A stretch of DNA of 64,000 nucleotides from Terrabacter sp. Ter38 (GCF_024519435.1 NZ_JALJRZ010000002.1:186001-250000); one strand, 5' to 3'; positions 1-8,494 are shown, numbered from the stretch's first letter. Notes: generated by a model from the sequence alone, not told the origin. Numbers and translations are program-made.

Positions 1-912
1 ACCGGCGGCCGCGAACCCGCGACCGCGGTGCCCGGCCTCGCGGAGCACGGTTTCACCCTGCGAGCGCCCGGCGACATCGCCGTTCTCACCGACCGGGTCC
101 GAGATGCGGCGGCGCACCGTGGCCACCGTCGTCACACGGTCGTCGTCGCCGGAGGCGGGATGGCCGGGGTCGAGATGGCGGCGGCGGTCGCCGACCTCGG
201 CGGAGCGCGCCTCCGCGTCGAGCTCGTCCACTCCGGCGACGGGATCCTGCCTGAGCTGCGCGACGAGCAGCCCCGGCTGGCCCGCCGCGCCGAGCTCGAG
301 CTGCGGCGTCTCGGCGTCCGGGTCCGGCTGGGAGTGCGCCTCGCGTCGGTGACCGAGGACCTCGCCTACCTCTCCGACGGGACGAGCCTCCCGGCGAGCA
401 CCGTCATCGCCACCATCGGACAGCGGCCCGTGCACGTCCCGGGACTCGACGCCCACCGCGACCCGCGCGGCCGGCTCGTGACGCGCCCCGACCTCTCCGT
501 CGTCGACGGCGTCTGGGCTGCCGGCGACGCGGCGTGCGTCGTCCACCCGACGTCCGGCGAACCCGTCCCGGCCAACGCGTTGTGGGCGATCAAGGGCGGC
601 GAGCACCTCGGGCGCAACCTCGCGCGGACGCTGCGTGGTCGCCCGACCCGACCCTTCGCGTACCGCGGCCTCGGCCAGGCGGCCTCCTTCGGGGTCGGCC
701 GCTCGATCTCCGAGCTCTACGGCATCCCCTTCACCGGCTGGGTGGCGTGGGTGCTGCGGCTGACCTTCTTCCTGCGCTTCATGCCGTCGCGGCGCAAGGC
801 GGCACAGGTCGTGACCGACTTCGCCCGCCATGCCGCACACGGCCGCACCGCACCAGCCTCGGCACCCACCGAGCCCGCGGTCGCCGACCTCGCCGCCCCC
901 CGCACCGCGTAG
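1..912 (+). CDS. FAD-dependent NAD(P)H dehydrogenase (NDH-2-like), 5' end outside window
   Basis: The frame is open from the first base, so the true start lies upstream. What is left is the second half of a pyridine-nucleotide-disulfide oxidoreductase: an NAD(P)-binding Rossmann motif (VVAGGGMAGVE, about residues 49-59 of the visible part), an ATIGQRP segment, and the FAD-contacting WAAGDAACV. The C-terminus has a hydrophobic amphipathic stretch (WVAWVLRLTFFLRF) followed by basic residues, as in type II NADH dehydrogenases that sit on the inner face of the membrane and pass electrons to quinone. The substrate is not provable from this part; a related flavoprotein reductase is the alternative. 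The last 25 residues are Ala/Pro/Thr-rich and probably disordered. Confidence 0.85.
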   Translation, partial: TGGREPATAVPGLAEHGFTLRAPGDIAVLTDRVRDAAAHRGHRRHTVVVAGGGMAGVEMAAAVADLGGARLRVELVHSGDGILPELRDEQPRLARRAELELRRLGVRVRLGVRLASVTEDLAYLSDGTSLPASTVIATIGQRPVHVPGLDAHRDPRGRLVTRPDLSVVDGVWAAGDAACVVHPTSGEPVPANALWAIKGGEHLGRNLARTLRGRPTRPFAYRGLGQAASFGVGRSISELYGIPFTGWVAWVLRLTFFLRFMPSRRKAAQVVTDFARHAAHGRTAPASAPTEPAVADLAAPRTA

Positions 913-1025
913 GCCCGAGGCGCACCCCGCCGGTCGTCCCTGGTGCGCGGACGGGCGTCGCCGGAGTGTCGAGATGCGAGGGCGCCGTTCGACGTGGTGG
1001 CATGACGACCACCTCAGGAGGAGCC

Positions 1026-1280
1026 TTGACCACGCAGCCCACGACCGGCAGTCCCGCCAGCCCCGCACCCAAGGGTCCGGCGTCCTACTTCCCGTCGATC
1101 GAGAAGACCTACGGTCGGCCGATCGAGCAATGGATCGGCCTCGTCCGGGAGCAGCACGCGGCCGGCACGGTCAGGCACGGCGAGCTCGTCGCCTGGCTCA
1201 AGACCGAGCACGGCCTGGGGCACGGCCACGCCAACGCCGTCGTCGCCCACACCCTCGGGCTCATCAAGGCTGGGGCGTGA
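1026..1280 (+). CDS. DUF4287 domain protein
   Basis: Small 84-residue protein. After a low-complexity Thr/Pro/Ser N-terminus comes YFPSIEKTYGRPIEQW, then a helical region ending GHANAVVAHTL, typical of DUF4287, a domain often found with DUF5655. No biochemical function is known to me. I chose the TTG at 1026 because AGGAGG lies at 1016-1021, four bases upstream; the in-frame ATG at 1002 is the alternative but has no such site. The stop overlaps the GTG start of the following methyltransferase (GTGA), so the two are translationally coupled. Confidence 0.8.
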   Translation: MTTQPTTGSPASPAPKGPASYFPSIEKTYGRPIEQWIGLVREQHAAGTVRHGELVAWLKTEHGLGHGHANAVVAHTLGLIKAGA

Positions 1281-1990
1281 ACGAAGGCCACCCCACCGAG
1301 CCCAGCCGCGTCACCGAGCCGCGCGACGTCGCCGAGCCGAGTCGACCCACCGAGCCGTGCCACGTCACGGAGACGCGAGCCGCCTACGACACGGTCGCCA
1401 TCGACTACGCGAGCCTCCTCGAGGGCGAGCTCGCGCGCAGCCCGCTCGACCGGGCGCTGCTCGGGCACTTCGCGGAGCTCGTCGGCCTCGAGGGCGGCGG
1501 CCCCGTCGTCGACGTCGGCTGCGGACCGGGTCGCGTCACCGGCCACCTCGGGACCCTCGGGCTCGACGTCAGCGGCATCGACCTCTCGCCGGGCATGGTC
1601 GCCGAAGCACAGCGGCGGCACCCCGAGCTCGACTTCCGCACCGGGAGCCTCGCCGCGCTCGACCTGCCCGACGCCTCGGTCACGGGCCTCGTCGCGTGGT
1701 ACTCGATCATCCACACGCCCCCTGAGCTGCTCCCCGAGGTCTTCGTCGAGCTCCACCGGGTCATCCGGGCGAACGGCCTGCTGCTGCTCGCCTTCCAGGC
1801 CGGCGGCTTCTCGGTGCGGCACGAACAGGCCTACGGCCACGCGGTCACCTTCGAGGCCCACCGCCACGATCCGGACGGCGTCGCCGCACAGCTGGCCGAC
1901 GCCGGCTTCCGCGTCACCGTTCGCACCGAGCGGGTCCCGCAGGACTACGAGAAGACGCCCCAGGCCTTCCTCCTCGGCCGCCGCGGCTGA
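1277..1990 (+). CDS. class I SAM-dependent methyltransferase
   Basis: A 237-residue protein starting at the GTG that overlaps the stop of the preceding DUF4287 gene. Motif I (VVDVGCGPGRVTGHLG) binds S-adenosylmethionine; an acidic GIDLSPGMV follows and WYSIIHTPPELL marks the post-motif region, so this is a Methyltransf_11/25-type small-molecule methyltransferase with unknown acceptor. The first 32 residues are unusual: a hexapeptide pattern TEPSRV-TEPRDV-AEPSRP-TEPCHV before the family homology begins at about TRAAYDTVA. Those repeats may be an untemplated tail, or the true start may be further in. Confidence 0.88.
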   Translation: MNEGHPTEPSRVTEPRDVAEPSRPTEPCHVTETRAAYDTVAIDYASLLEGELARSPLDRALLGHFAELVGLEGGGPVVDVGCGPGRVTGHLGTLGLDVSGIDLSPGMVAEAQRRHPELDFRTGSLAALDLPDASVTGLVAWYSIIHTPPELLPEVFVELHRVIRANGLLLLAFQAGGFSVRHEQAYGHAVTFEAHRHDPDGVAAQLADAGFRVTVRTERVPQDYEKTPQAFLLGRRG

Positions 1991-2010
1991 GCCTCGCCGC
2001 CGCCGAGGCT
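1990..2010 (+). terminator. short hairpin after the methyltransferase gene
   Basis: AGCCTCG and CGAGGCT form a 7-bp stem with a 7-base loop, beginning on the last base of the methyltransferase stop codon. There is no T-run, so it may only be a transcript-end stabiliser. Confidence 0.35.
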
Positions 2011-2094
2011 GTCCAACGTTCGGAAGGAATCCGCCGCTCCGTGGGTTGTCGCTGAGGACGGCCCAACCGGGGCCCGACCGATGAGGAGCTCAGC

Positions 2095-2376
2095 GTGCGT
2101 GCGATCTGGAACGGCAAGGTCATCGCCGAGAGCGACGACACCATCGTCGTCGAGGGCAACCACTACTTCCCCCGCGAGTCCGTCGACGACAGCGTGCTCG
2201 TCGACAGCACCACGCAGACGACGTGCCCGTGGAAGGGCGAGGCGTCGTACTTCTCCCTCGCCGTCGACGGAGACACCAACCGCGACGCTGCCTGGTACTA
2301 CCCGACGCCCAAGAGCGCCGCAGCCGAGATCAAGGACCGCGTCGCCTTCTGGCGCGGCGTCACCGTCACCGACTGA
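2095..2376 (+). CDS. DUF427 domain protein
   Basis: A 93-residue protein that matches DUF427 over its whole length: MRAIWNGKVIAESD, NHYFPRESV, TTCPWKGEASYFS, AWYYPTPK and a final VAFWRGV. DUF427 proteins adopt a small beta-barrel fold and are common in actinobacteria; the function is unsettled. The GTG start follows GAGGAG (about 2081-2086). It is convergent with the DUF1801 gene, leaving only 15 bases between the two stops. Confidence 0.9.
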   Translation: MRAIWNGKVIAESDDTIVVEGNHYFPRESVDDSVLVDSTTQTTCPWKGEASYFSLAVDGDTNRDAAWYYPTPKSAAAEIKDRVAFWRGVTVTD

Positions 2377-2391
2377 GCGCCCCCGCGACAC

Positions 2392-2778
2392 TCACGCCCG
2401 GTGGCGCGCCGCGAGCGCCCGGGCGACCCGCTCGATGAGGTCGTAGGGCACCGGGTCCTGGTAGAAGAACTGCACCGTGTCCTTCTTGGCGCGGTGCGAC
2501 GCCACCTCCGCCTCGAGGTCGGGCTCCAGCTCCCCGACCGGGTAGAGACCGACGTGCTTCTTCCACCCCGCGAAGTGGATGCCGTATCGGTCGGAGAACA
2601 TGATGGCCGGCATGCCGTAGCGGATCTTCTCCTCGCCGCCGGGCACCGCCCGACGCAGCGCCGCGGCCACCTGCTCGAGCACCTGCCGGGGCCCGTCGGG
2701 GAACCCCTGGACGTATGCGTCCACGGTCATCGGCGCGCTCGTGGCCGTCGCGTCGGGCGTGGTCTCCGGCTCGCTCAT
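2392..2778 (-). CDS. DUF1801 domain protein (YdhG-like)
   Basis: A 128-residue protein with the DUF1801 pattern: VDAYVQGFPDGPRQVLEQV, then EKIRYGMPAIMF, HFAGWKKHVGLYP and a C-terminal VQFFYQDPVPYDLIERVARA. Members are small cytoplasmic proteins of uncertain function related to the iron-chaperone-like YdhG group. The start ATG at 2778 is preceded by GAGGGGG. About 145 bases separate it from the divergent nuclease gene; promoters of both must lie there but I see no convincing boxes. Confidence 0.88.
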   Translation of the reverse strand: MSEPETTPDATATSAPMTVDAYVQGFPDGPRQVLEQVAAALRRAVPGGEEKIRYGMPAIMFSDRYGIHFAGWKKHVGLYPVGELEPDLEAEVASHRAKKDTVQFFYQDPVPYDLIERVARALAARHRA

Positions 2779-2923
2779 CGGTCCCCCTCGTAGCGTTTCG
2801 TGGCCCGTGCCACGTCCCTTGTCAGTGTGACCCAATGCGACCCTCGCGACCATGGTCGGTTCGCCGGACAGGGCGATGGCGATCACCTACGGTGAGCCGA
2901 TCACCAGGGGATCAGGGAGCACG

Positions 2924-3041
2924 ATGCGCAGCCGCAGGACCAAGGGACTCGTCACGCTCGCCGCGCTCGCCGCGCTGGCCGCGATCGGGGGCACCGCCGC
3001 GCGCGGCTCGGACGAGATGACACTCGCCGGCGCGGGGGACT
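2924..3041 (+). other. orphan signal peptide, out of frame with the following nuclease
   Basis: An ATG at 2924 opens a classical secretion signal: MRSRRTK, then LVTLAALAALAAIGG, then TAARGS. This frame does not continue into nuclease sequence; the nuclease domain lies one base over. Removing one G from the GGGGG run at 3034-3038 joins the two into a natural reading (LAGAG-TVPVVTGTRTPEP). The nuclease frame itself has a TGA at 3018 and no start between there and 3042. I therefore read this as the detached 5' end of the nuclease gene. Confidence 0.7.
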
Positions 3042-3791
3042 GTGCCCGTCGTGACCGGGACGCGTACCCCGGAGCCCGTCGTGACGACCGACTCCGACGC
3101 GACCCGCCGGGCCGCAGAGGCGAAGGCCGAGGCCGAGAAGGCGGCGCGGGCGAAGGCTGCCGGCGATGCGAATGCCGCGGCTGCCCTGTGGACCGTCACG
3201 AAGGTCGTCGACGGGGACACGATCTGGGTCTCGCGCGCCGGCGACTCCCGCAAGATCCGCTTCATCGGCATCGACACTCCCGAGACCGGCCAGTGCGGTT
3301 TCACCGAGGCCCGCAACGCCCTGCGCGGCATCCTCGGGGGCCAGCGCGTCACCCTCACCGCGGGGGCCAGGGACGACGTCGACCGCTACGGCCGACTGCT
3401 GCGCTACGTCGACGTGAACGGCGTCGACGCGGGCCTGCGCCTCGTCAAGCAGGGGTATGCCGTCGCCCGCTACGACTCCCGCGACGGCTACGGCTCGCAC
3501 ACCCGCGAGGGGGCCTATGTCCGCGCCGACGCGGCGAGCCCCAAGGCCGCCTGCGCCGACCCCGGCGCCGGCACGTCCAGCGGCAGCACGGGCGGCAGCG
3601 GGCTCACCGGGTCCTGGCCCTTGGCCGGCGACCGGTACCCCTGCCCGCAGTCGCGCCCGGTCAAGGGCAACGAGAGCTCGATGATCGCCCACGAGCCCGG
3701 CGACCGGTACTACGCGGTGACGAAGCCGGAGCAGTGCTTCGCGACGATGGACGACGCGGAGGCCGCGGGCTTCCGCCCCGCCAAGGTCTGA
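3042..3791 (+). CDS. thermonuclease-family (SNase) protein with C-terminal sunset domain; probably frameshifted
   Basis: The open part encodes 249 residues. After an Ala/Lys/Glu-rich helix comes a staphylococcal-nuclease-like domain (VTKVVDGDTIWVS, KIRFIGIDTPETGQCG, DDVDRYGRLLRYVDV, GYAVARYDS), carrying the Asp, Arg and Glu positions expected for a calcium-dependent phosphodiesterase. A Ser/Gly linker leads to a C-terminal module with CPQSRPVKGN, YYAVTKPEQCF and EAAGFRPAKV, the sunset domain often found on secreted actinobacterial nucleases. The GTG at 3042 gives no signal peptide; one is encoded just upstream in another frame (2924-3041). Either a sequencing error or a real indel in a G5 run explains this. 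As annotated it would stay in the cytoplasm. Confidence 0.8.
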   Translation: MPVVTGTRTPEPVVTTDSDATRRAAEAKAEAEKAARAKAAGDANAAAALWTVTKVVDGDTIWVSRAGDSRKIRFIGIDTPETGQCGFTEARNALRGILGGQRVTLTAGARDDVDRYGRLLRYVDVNGVDAGLRLVKQGYAVARYDSRDGYGSHTREGAYVRADAASPKAACADPGAGTSSGSTGGSGLTGSWPLAGDRYPCPQSRPVKGNESSMIAHEPGDRYYAVTKPEQCFATMDDAEAAGFRPAKV

Positions 3792-3846
3792 TCGTGCGTC
3801 GGCCGCTGTCCAAAGAACCATGGTCACCCAGACCCGACTGCGCCAG

Positions 3847-4066
3847 TGCTCCACCCAGCGGAGCACCGACGTAGCAGGACCGCCCAAGCCCACCCCGCGC
3901 CCCGCGTCACTGCTCCACCCAGCGGAGCACCGACGTAGCAGGACCGCCCAAGCCCACCCCGCGCCCCGCGTCACTGCTCCACCCAGCGGAGCACTGACGT
4001 AGCAGGACCGCCCAAGCCCACCCCGCGCCCCGCGTCACTGCCCCACCCAGCGAAGCAGTGACGTAG
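3847..4066. repeat. 64-bp tandem repeat, three full copies and a partial fourth
   Basis: Copies begin at 3847, 3911, 3975 and 4039 with an exact 64-base period. Full copies are almost identical; the fourth stops after GACGTAG. Each unit holds a short hairpin (TGCTCC...GGAGCA, loop ACCCAGC), and the fourth has CACTGC...GCAGTG instead. The array fills the 302-base gap between the nuclease and the convergent GNAT gene, which holds no gene that I can support. It may act as serial transcription-end hairpins. Confidence 0.95.
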
Positions 4067-4093
4067 GGCGCGCCAGATGATGCTGCTGGTGTC

Positions 4094-4858
4094 TCAGTCA
4101 TCGAGGTCGAGGATGCAGGCGGTGCCGACGTCGACGAAGCCGACCCGGCGGTAGATGTCGGCGGCCGCATCCGATCCCGCCGACAGGAAGACGACCTCGA
4201 CGCCCTGCTCTCGGCAGGCGGCGACGAGGGTGCTCGTGATCGCCGTGCCGTGACCGCGACCGCGGTGCCCCGGGGGCACGGCGATGCCCATGAGCTCGGC
4301 GACGTCACCCCGAGGAGCGGCCGATCCGGCCCCACAGAGGCGGTTGCCCTCGAACGAGGCGACGACGAGGAGGTCGCCCCGCGCCATGAGCTCGGGTCGC
4401 TTGCCCGGGTCCTTCGGCTCCACCTCGTCTCGCCCGGCGAAGCCCGCCGACACCGCTCCCATGGCCAGCGACAGGTGCGGCTCGGCCGGTTTCAGAGGCC
4501 GGGCCCGTGGGTCCGCCGCCACCGGGACGTCCGATGGCATGACGAGCAGCGGGTACCCGTGCGGCTCGTGGCCGGATGCACGCACGGCGGGTAGCAAGGA
4601 CGGCGTGACCTCGTCGACCCACTCGATGGCCCGCGGCACGTCGAGCTCGCGCTGGGTCTCGAGGACACGGCATACATCATCGGCGCTGAAGGCGCCCCGG
4701 CGACCCCACCGGGGACGAGCGTAGAACTGCCACCCCGTGCCCTCCTCGGCGACGAAGAGCGTGAAGGGCCCGACCTCCATGGCGCTCGCGACGGCCCGTG
4801 GGACGCAGTCGTAGTACGCCTCGATGCGGTCCAGCCGCGCGTCGTGAGCTCGCCCCAT
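4094..4858 (-). CDS. GNAT family N-acetyltransferase
   Basis: A 254-residue protein. The C-terminal half is a GNAT domain: LMGIAVPPGHRGRGHG is the acetyl-CoA pyrophosphate loop (R/Q-x-x-G-x-G/A), followed by VEVVFLSAGSDAAADIYRRVGF, the usual strand-helix with the terminal G-F. The N-terminal half (AYYDCVPRAVA...GWQFYARPRWG) is a divergent or degenerate second GNAT-like domain, a common two-domain layout. The acceptor substrate cannot be predicted. ATG at 4858 begins the conserved part; the upstream frame stays open only because of base composition. Confidence 0.85.
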   Translation of the reverse strand: MGRAHDARLDRIEAYYDCVPRAVASAMEVGPFTLFVAEEGTGWQFYARPRWGRRGAFSADDVCRVLETQRELDVPRAIEWVDEVTPSLLPAVRASGHEPHGYPLLVMPSDVPVAADPRARPLKPAEPHLSLAMGAVSAGFAGRDEVEPKDPGKRPELMARGDLLVVASFEGNRLCGAGSAAPRGDVAELMGIAVPPGHRGRGHGTAITSTLVAACREQGVEVVFLSAGSDAAADIYRRVGFVDVGTACILDLDD

Positions 4859-4907
4859 GGCGCCACCATGACAGTCTGCGGCACGGGCGAGCGACCGGTT
4901 TACGGCG

Positions 4908-5498
4908 TCAGCGCTGCACCGGGTAGACGAGGTGCGTGACCCGCTCACCTTCGACGACGGTCGTCGGGTCGCCGAGCACGACCTGGCCAGCGGCCTCGGT
5001 GAAGTACGGACGCCCGACGCCGAGGAAGCACGGCACGAGGTCGATCGCCACCTCGTCGAGCAGCCCCTCAGCGAAGCACTGGCTCGCGATCTCACCGGCC
5101 GCGACACCCACGGCGGAGTCACCAGCGACCTCGCGCGCCCGGGCCACCGCGTCGTGGACGCCGCCCGTCAGGAACTCGACGGTCCCGCCGGGATAGCCCC
5201 AGCCGTCGGGGGGCTCGTGGGTGAGCACGACGACCGGGACCCCGAGCGGATGCGTCCCCTTCCACCCGTCGGTGATGTCGAAGAGGTGCCGGCCGACGAC
5301 GAGCGCACCGAGGCTGCCAGCCCACGACCGCCAGTAGTCCGCGTCGGTCGGGGCCAGGTGGAAGGTCATGTCACCTCCCGCCGACTCCCACGGCACATCG
5401 CCCGCCTCGTACCAGTCGAAGAGCGGACCGACCTCGTCGCCCGGACCGGCGACGAACCCGTCCAGCGACATCGATGCCGATGACACGACCTTGCCCAT
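4908..5498 (-). CDS. dihydrofolate reductase family / RibD C-terminal-like reductase
   Basis: A 196-residue protein beginning MGKVVSSASMSLDGFVAGP, the signature start of the DHFR-like RibD C-terminal superfamily. The TDGWKGTHPLGVPVVVLTH and GVAAGEIASQCFAEGLLDEVAIDLVP segments complete the NADPH-binding fold. Such stand-alone proteins are predicted NADPH-dependent reductases of unknown substrate; they are distinct from true folate or riboflavin enzymes. GGGAGAG precedes the ATG at a normal distance. Confidence 0.88.
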   Translation of the reverse strand: MGKVVSSASMSLDGFVAGPGDEVGPLFDWYEAGDVPWESAGGDMTFHLAPTDADYWRSWAGSLGALVVGRHLFDITDGWKGTHPLGVPVVVLTHEPPDGWGYPGGTVEFLTGGVHDAVARAREVAGDSAVGVAAGEIASQCFAEGLLDEVAIDLVPCFLGVGRPYFTEAAGQVVLGDPTTVVEGERVTHLVYPVQR

Positions 5499-5547
5499 GG
5501 TGCTCTCCCTGTCTGCGATGTGCTCGTCCACCAGTGCGGCCCAGCAC

Positions 5548-7539
5548 TCAGCGGCGACCCCGACGGGTGCGGAGGTAGTCGGCGACGACGTACTCCCCGA
5601 GCCTCGCGATGTCGGGCGTGAAGACGCGTCCACCCGCCCGCCGGGCCACGGCGTCGACGAAGCGAGCCAGCCCCGGGTCGTCGCCGAGCATGAAGATGTT
5701 GAGCTGGGCGCCCGACCGGCGCAGCTCGTCGACGTGCGCCACCGTCGCGCGCACCGTCTCCTGCGTCGCCGGCCAGTGGAAGACGGGCCGCCCGTCGACC
5801 TCGATGTGCGCCGTCGGCTCACCGTCGGTGACGACGAGGACGACCGGCTCGGCGTCAGGGTGCCGCCGCAGGTGCCGCGACGCGAGCATGAGCGCGTGCT
5901 GGAGGTTGGTGCCCTGCACCCACTCCGGCTCGGCCTCGGTCAGCTCGGTCGGGGTCAGCGTGCGCGCCGCGAGATTGAAACCGATGATCTGCAGCGCGTC
6001 GTGCCGAAAACGCGTCTGCACGAGATGCGAGAGGGCGAGGGCGGTTTGCTTCATCGGCCCCCACCGACCCTCCTGCATCATCGAGAACGACATGTCGACG
6101 CACAGCGCGACCGCCGCGACCGAGCGCCGCTCCGTCTCGGCCACCTCGAAGTCCTCGACGAGCAGCTCCACGCCACCGCCCGATGCCGTGCTCCGTTGGG
6201 CGGCGTTGCGCTGCAAGGCGTTCGACACCGTGCGTACCGTGTCGATGGGCAGCTCGTCGCCGAACTCCCACTGGCGGGTGAGCCCGGTCGGCTCGTCGGC
6301 GTGGCCGGCCCCGCGGTCGTCGTGGTCGCCGCGCCCGGTCGCCTCGACCCGGTCGAAGACCCGCTTCAGCGCCGTCTCGCCCAGACGCCGGACCGCACGA
6401 GGCGTGAGGCGCAGGCCGTCGTCGCCGCGGGAGACGTAGCCCTGGCGTTCGAGGTCACGCTCGAGCTGGCGGAGGGCCTCCATGTCACGGGCGGCGTCGG
6501 CGCCGAGGTACTGCTCGAGCCGCTCGACGTCGACGTCGTCGAGGGTCGCGCCGAAGTACCCCTGCCCGAGCTGTTCGCCGAGCTGCTCGAGGTCGGCGAG
6601 CTCGGCCACGGCGCCGACCGCGTCGCCGTAGCCCATCGGCTCGCCGCCCTGCCCCTGCTGCACGGGACTGCGACGGTCGAGCCCAGGCCGCAGCGCGCGC
6701 AGGTTGTCGGAGAGCTGCGCCATCTGCGACGCGAGGTCGGGGTCGCCGAGGGCGTCGGACATGAGCTGGCCGAGCTGCTCGCGCTGCTCGGGGGTCAGCG
6801 AGGCCATGAGCCGCTCGGCCGCGGCCTGTCGCCGGGCCAGGGCGTCGATGAGCTCGTCGACGTTCTCGGGCCGCTCCGGGAAGAGGTCGCCGTGCTTGTC
6901 CATGAAGTCGCGGAACTGGTCCTCGGTGTCCTCGCCGCGGGCGTGGGCGGCGAGGAGCTGGTTGAGGTCCGCGAGCATGTCCTTGACGGCCTGCATCGCC
7001 TGCGGGTCGTTGCCCGACAACGCCTGCTTGAGCCCCTCGAACTGCGCCCCGACGACCTCACGCTGGAGCATCTGCTGGATCTGCTCGTACGTCTGCTGAG
7101 CCTCGGGCGAGTGCCACGCATAGTCACCGAGCGCGCGGACCGCGCCGGCCACGTCGTCGGGGATCGTCGCGAGGTCCATCTCGGCGAGGCGGGCGTCGTC
7201 ACCGGCCTCACCGGCGAGGGTGTCGCGCTCCTCGGCGAGGGCCTGGTCGAGCATGGCGCGTACCTGGTCGAGGGTGCCGCCGAGGTCGCCGCGCCGACGC
7301 GCGGCCTCCCGCAGACGGCGTACGCGGTCGGCGAGGTCGTCGAGGCCGCGATGTCCGTCCATACCTCGTCGCATGAGCTCGCGCAGGGCCTCCCGCAGCG
7401 ACCCCCCAGAGAGGACGTCGTGCCCGACCTCGTCGAGGGCGGAGCGGACGTCGAAGGGCGGCGCCAACGGGTCGGGCCCACCCGACCACGGCGCGTAGCG
7501 GTAGCGACCGTGCTGCTCGCCGCTGTCACGGGGACTCAT
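5548..7539 (-). CDS. VWA domain protein, partner of a MoxR-like AAA+ ATPase
   Basis: A 663-residue cytoplasmic protein without signal or membrane segments. Residues 1-470 are highly charged, Gln/Arg/Leu-rich and helical. The C-terminal von Willebrand factor A domain has the MIDAS motif DMSFSM at about residue 483, a threonine in the second loop (EWVQGTNLQHALML) and VVTDGEP as the third loop, so metal binding should be intact. In actinobacteria this type of VWA protein is normally encoded next to a sigma-54-interacting/Mg-chelatase-like AAA+ ATPase. Here that ATPase is at 10957-12354 on the same strand, with four other genes in between. Confidence 0.88.
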   Translation of the reverse strand: MSPRDSGEQHGRYRYAPWSGGPDPLAPPFDVRSALDEVGHDVLSGGSLREALRELMRRGMDGHRGLDDLADRVRRLREAARRRGDLGGTLDQVRAMLDQALAEERDTLAGEAGDDARLAEMDLATIPDDVAGAVRALGDYAWHSPEAQQTYEQIQQMLQREVVGAQFEGLKQALSGNDPQAMQAVKDMLADLNQLLAAHARGEDTEDQFRDFMDKHGDLFPERPENVDELIDALARRQAAAERLMASLTPEQREQLGQLMSDALGDPDLASQMAQLSDNLRALRPGLDRRSPVQQGQGGEPMGYGDAVGAVAELADLEQLGEQLGQGYFGATLDDVDVERLEQYLGADAARDMEALRQLERDLERQGYVSRGDDGLRLTPRAVRRLGETALKRVFDRVEATGRGDHDDRGAGHADEPTGLTRQWEFGDELPIDTVRTVSNALQRNAAQRSTASGGGVELLVEDFEVAETERRSVAAVALCVDMSFSMMQEGRWGPMKQTALALSHLVQTRFRHDALQIIGFNLAARTLTPTELTEAEPEWVQGTNLQHALMLASRHLRRHPDAEPVVLVVTDGEPTAHIEVDGRPVFHWPATQETVRATVAHVDELRRSGAQLNIFMLGDDPGLARFVDAVARRAGGRVFTPDIARLGEYVVADYLRTRRGRR

Positions 7540-7600
7540 CGCCCCACGCTACGTCCAGCCCCGGGCGGTGTCGACGGCGCGGCTGGCGGCCCTGACCACC

Positions 7601-7635
7601 GCGCACCCGGCTGACGCGGGCTCAGCCGGGTGCGC
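7601..7635 (-). terminator. 14-bp perfect hairpin at the end of the copD-like gene
   Basis: GCGCACCCGGCTGA at 7601-7614 pairs with 7622-7635 around a 7-base loop; the right arm contains the stop codon of the gene ending at 7622. It separates that gene from the VWA gene downstream. No T-run follows. Confidence 0.55.
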
Positions 7636-8494
7636 CGATCATGGTCAGCACGACGGATGCGCCCACGAGGATCCCGGCTCCGACGACCTGGGCCGCCATG
7701 AGCAGCGACCACGCCTGGATGCCCGGGAGCGTGTCGGCGCCGGTGCGCAGGCGGGTGACGAGCACGTCGTCGAGGTGGCGGCGTCCATGGTCCGCGATGA
7801 CGACCATGGCGACGAAGACGACGGCCTTGAGCAGCATGACGAGCCCGTACGTGGACGACACGAGGCCGTAGAGGTCCGACGACCCGGACAGCACGAGCAC
7901 CCCGCTCGACACGAGGACCGTGACGACGCAGCCGATCGTCATGCGGGAGAACGCCCTCACGTGCGACGAGAGCAGGTTGAGGTCACGCATCGGCAGCCCC
8001 GCGACCGCGATGACGACGGCACCACCGAGCCAGACGGCCGCCGCGACGACGTGAGCGAGGAGCGCTGCGAGGACGACCGGACCACGGGGCGCGTCGGAGC
8101 CGACCGGCGCCGCGAGGAAGGTCGCCGACAGGGCGACGACGACCGCACCCGCCCAGACCCGCCGGGCCCCTAGGATCGGCTCGGCGACGAGGTCGGTGAG
8201 CCAGGCGCCGAGCGCCGCCAGCACCGCGAACCGGACGAGCACCGAGGCCCAGACCTCGCGCGGCACCTCGCCCGGTTCGAGACCTCCCGCGACGACGAGC
8301 AGGACCGGGCCGAGCACCGTGGCGACAGCCAGCACCCAGAGGCCGACGTCGACGAGGAGCAGCTGCTTGCGGTCGTAGCGGCCGTTCGGCGCGACGGTCA
8401 CCCAGAAGGCGAGCGGTCCGGCGACGAGGACGAAGCCGACGAGGGTCGTTGCCTCGTCGAGGAACAGCAGGGCGTCCCGCAGCGCGGAAGCCAT
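7622..8494 (-). CDS. CopD-like integral membrane protein
   Basis: A 290-residue protein with about eight hydrophobic segments. LLAHVVAAAVWLGGAVVIAVAG is the core pattern of the CopD/PcoD family (copper-resistance membrane domain), and a second half carries VRAFSRMTIGCVVTVLVSSG. CopD proteins are proposed to move copper across the membrane, usually with CopC; no CopC-like gene is adjacent, so a copper role is only inferred. Its ATG overlaps the stop of the upstream gene by one base (TGATG), so the two form an operon. Confidence 0.8.
   Translation of the reverse strand: MASALRDALLFLDEATTLVGFVLVAGPLAFWVTVAPNGRYDRKQLLLVDVGLWVLAVATVLGPVLLVVAGGLEPGEVPREVWASVLVRFAVLAALGAWLTDLVAEPILGARRVWAGAVVVALSATFLAAPVGSDAPRGPVVLAALLAHVVAAAVWLGGAVVIAVAGLPMRDLNLLSSHVRAFSRMTIGCVVTVLVSSGVLVLSGSSDLYGLVSSTYGLVMLLKAVVFVAMVVIADHGRRHLDDVLVTRLRTGADTLPGIQAWSLLMAAQVVGAGILVGASVVLTMIGAPG

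Noticed and set aside
3847..4066. CRISPR array
   Set aside because: Whole 64-bp units are repeated, without unique spacers, and no cas genes are present.
5368..7614. 748-codon open frame antisense to the VWA gene
   Set aside because: GC-rich third positions of the real gene keep the antisense frame open; it has no recognisable domain, and its codon use is that of a shadow.
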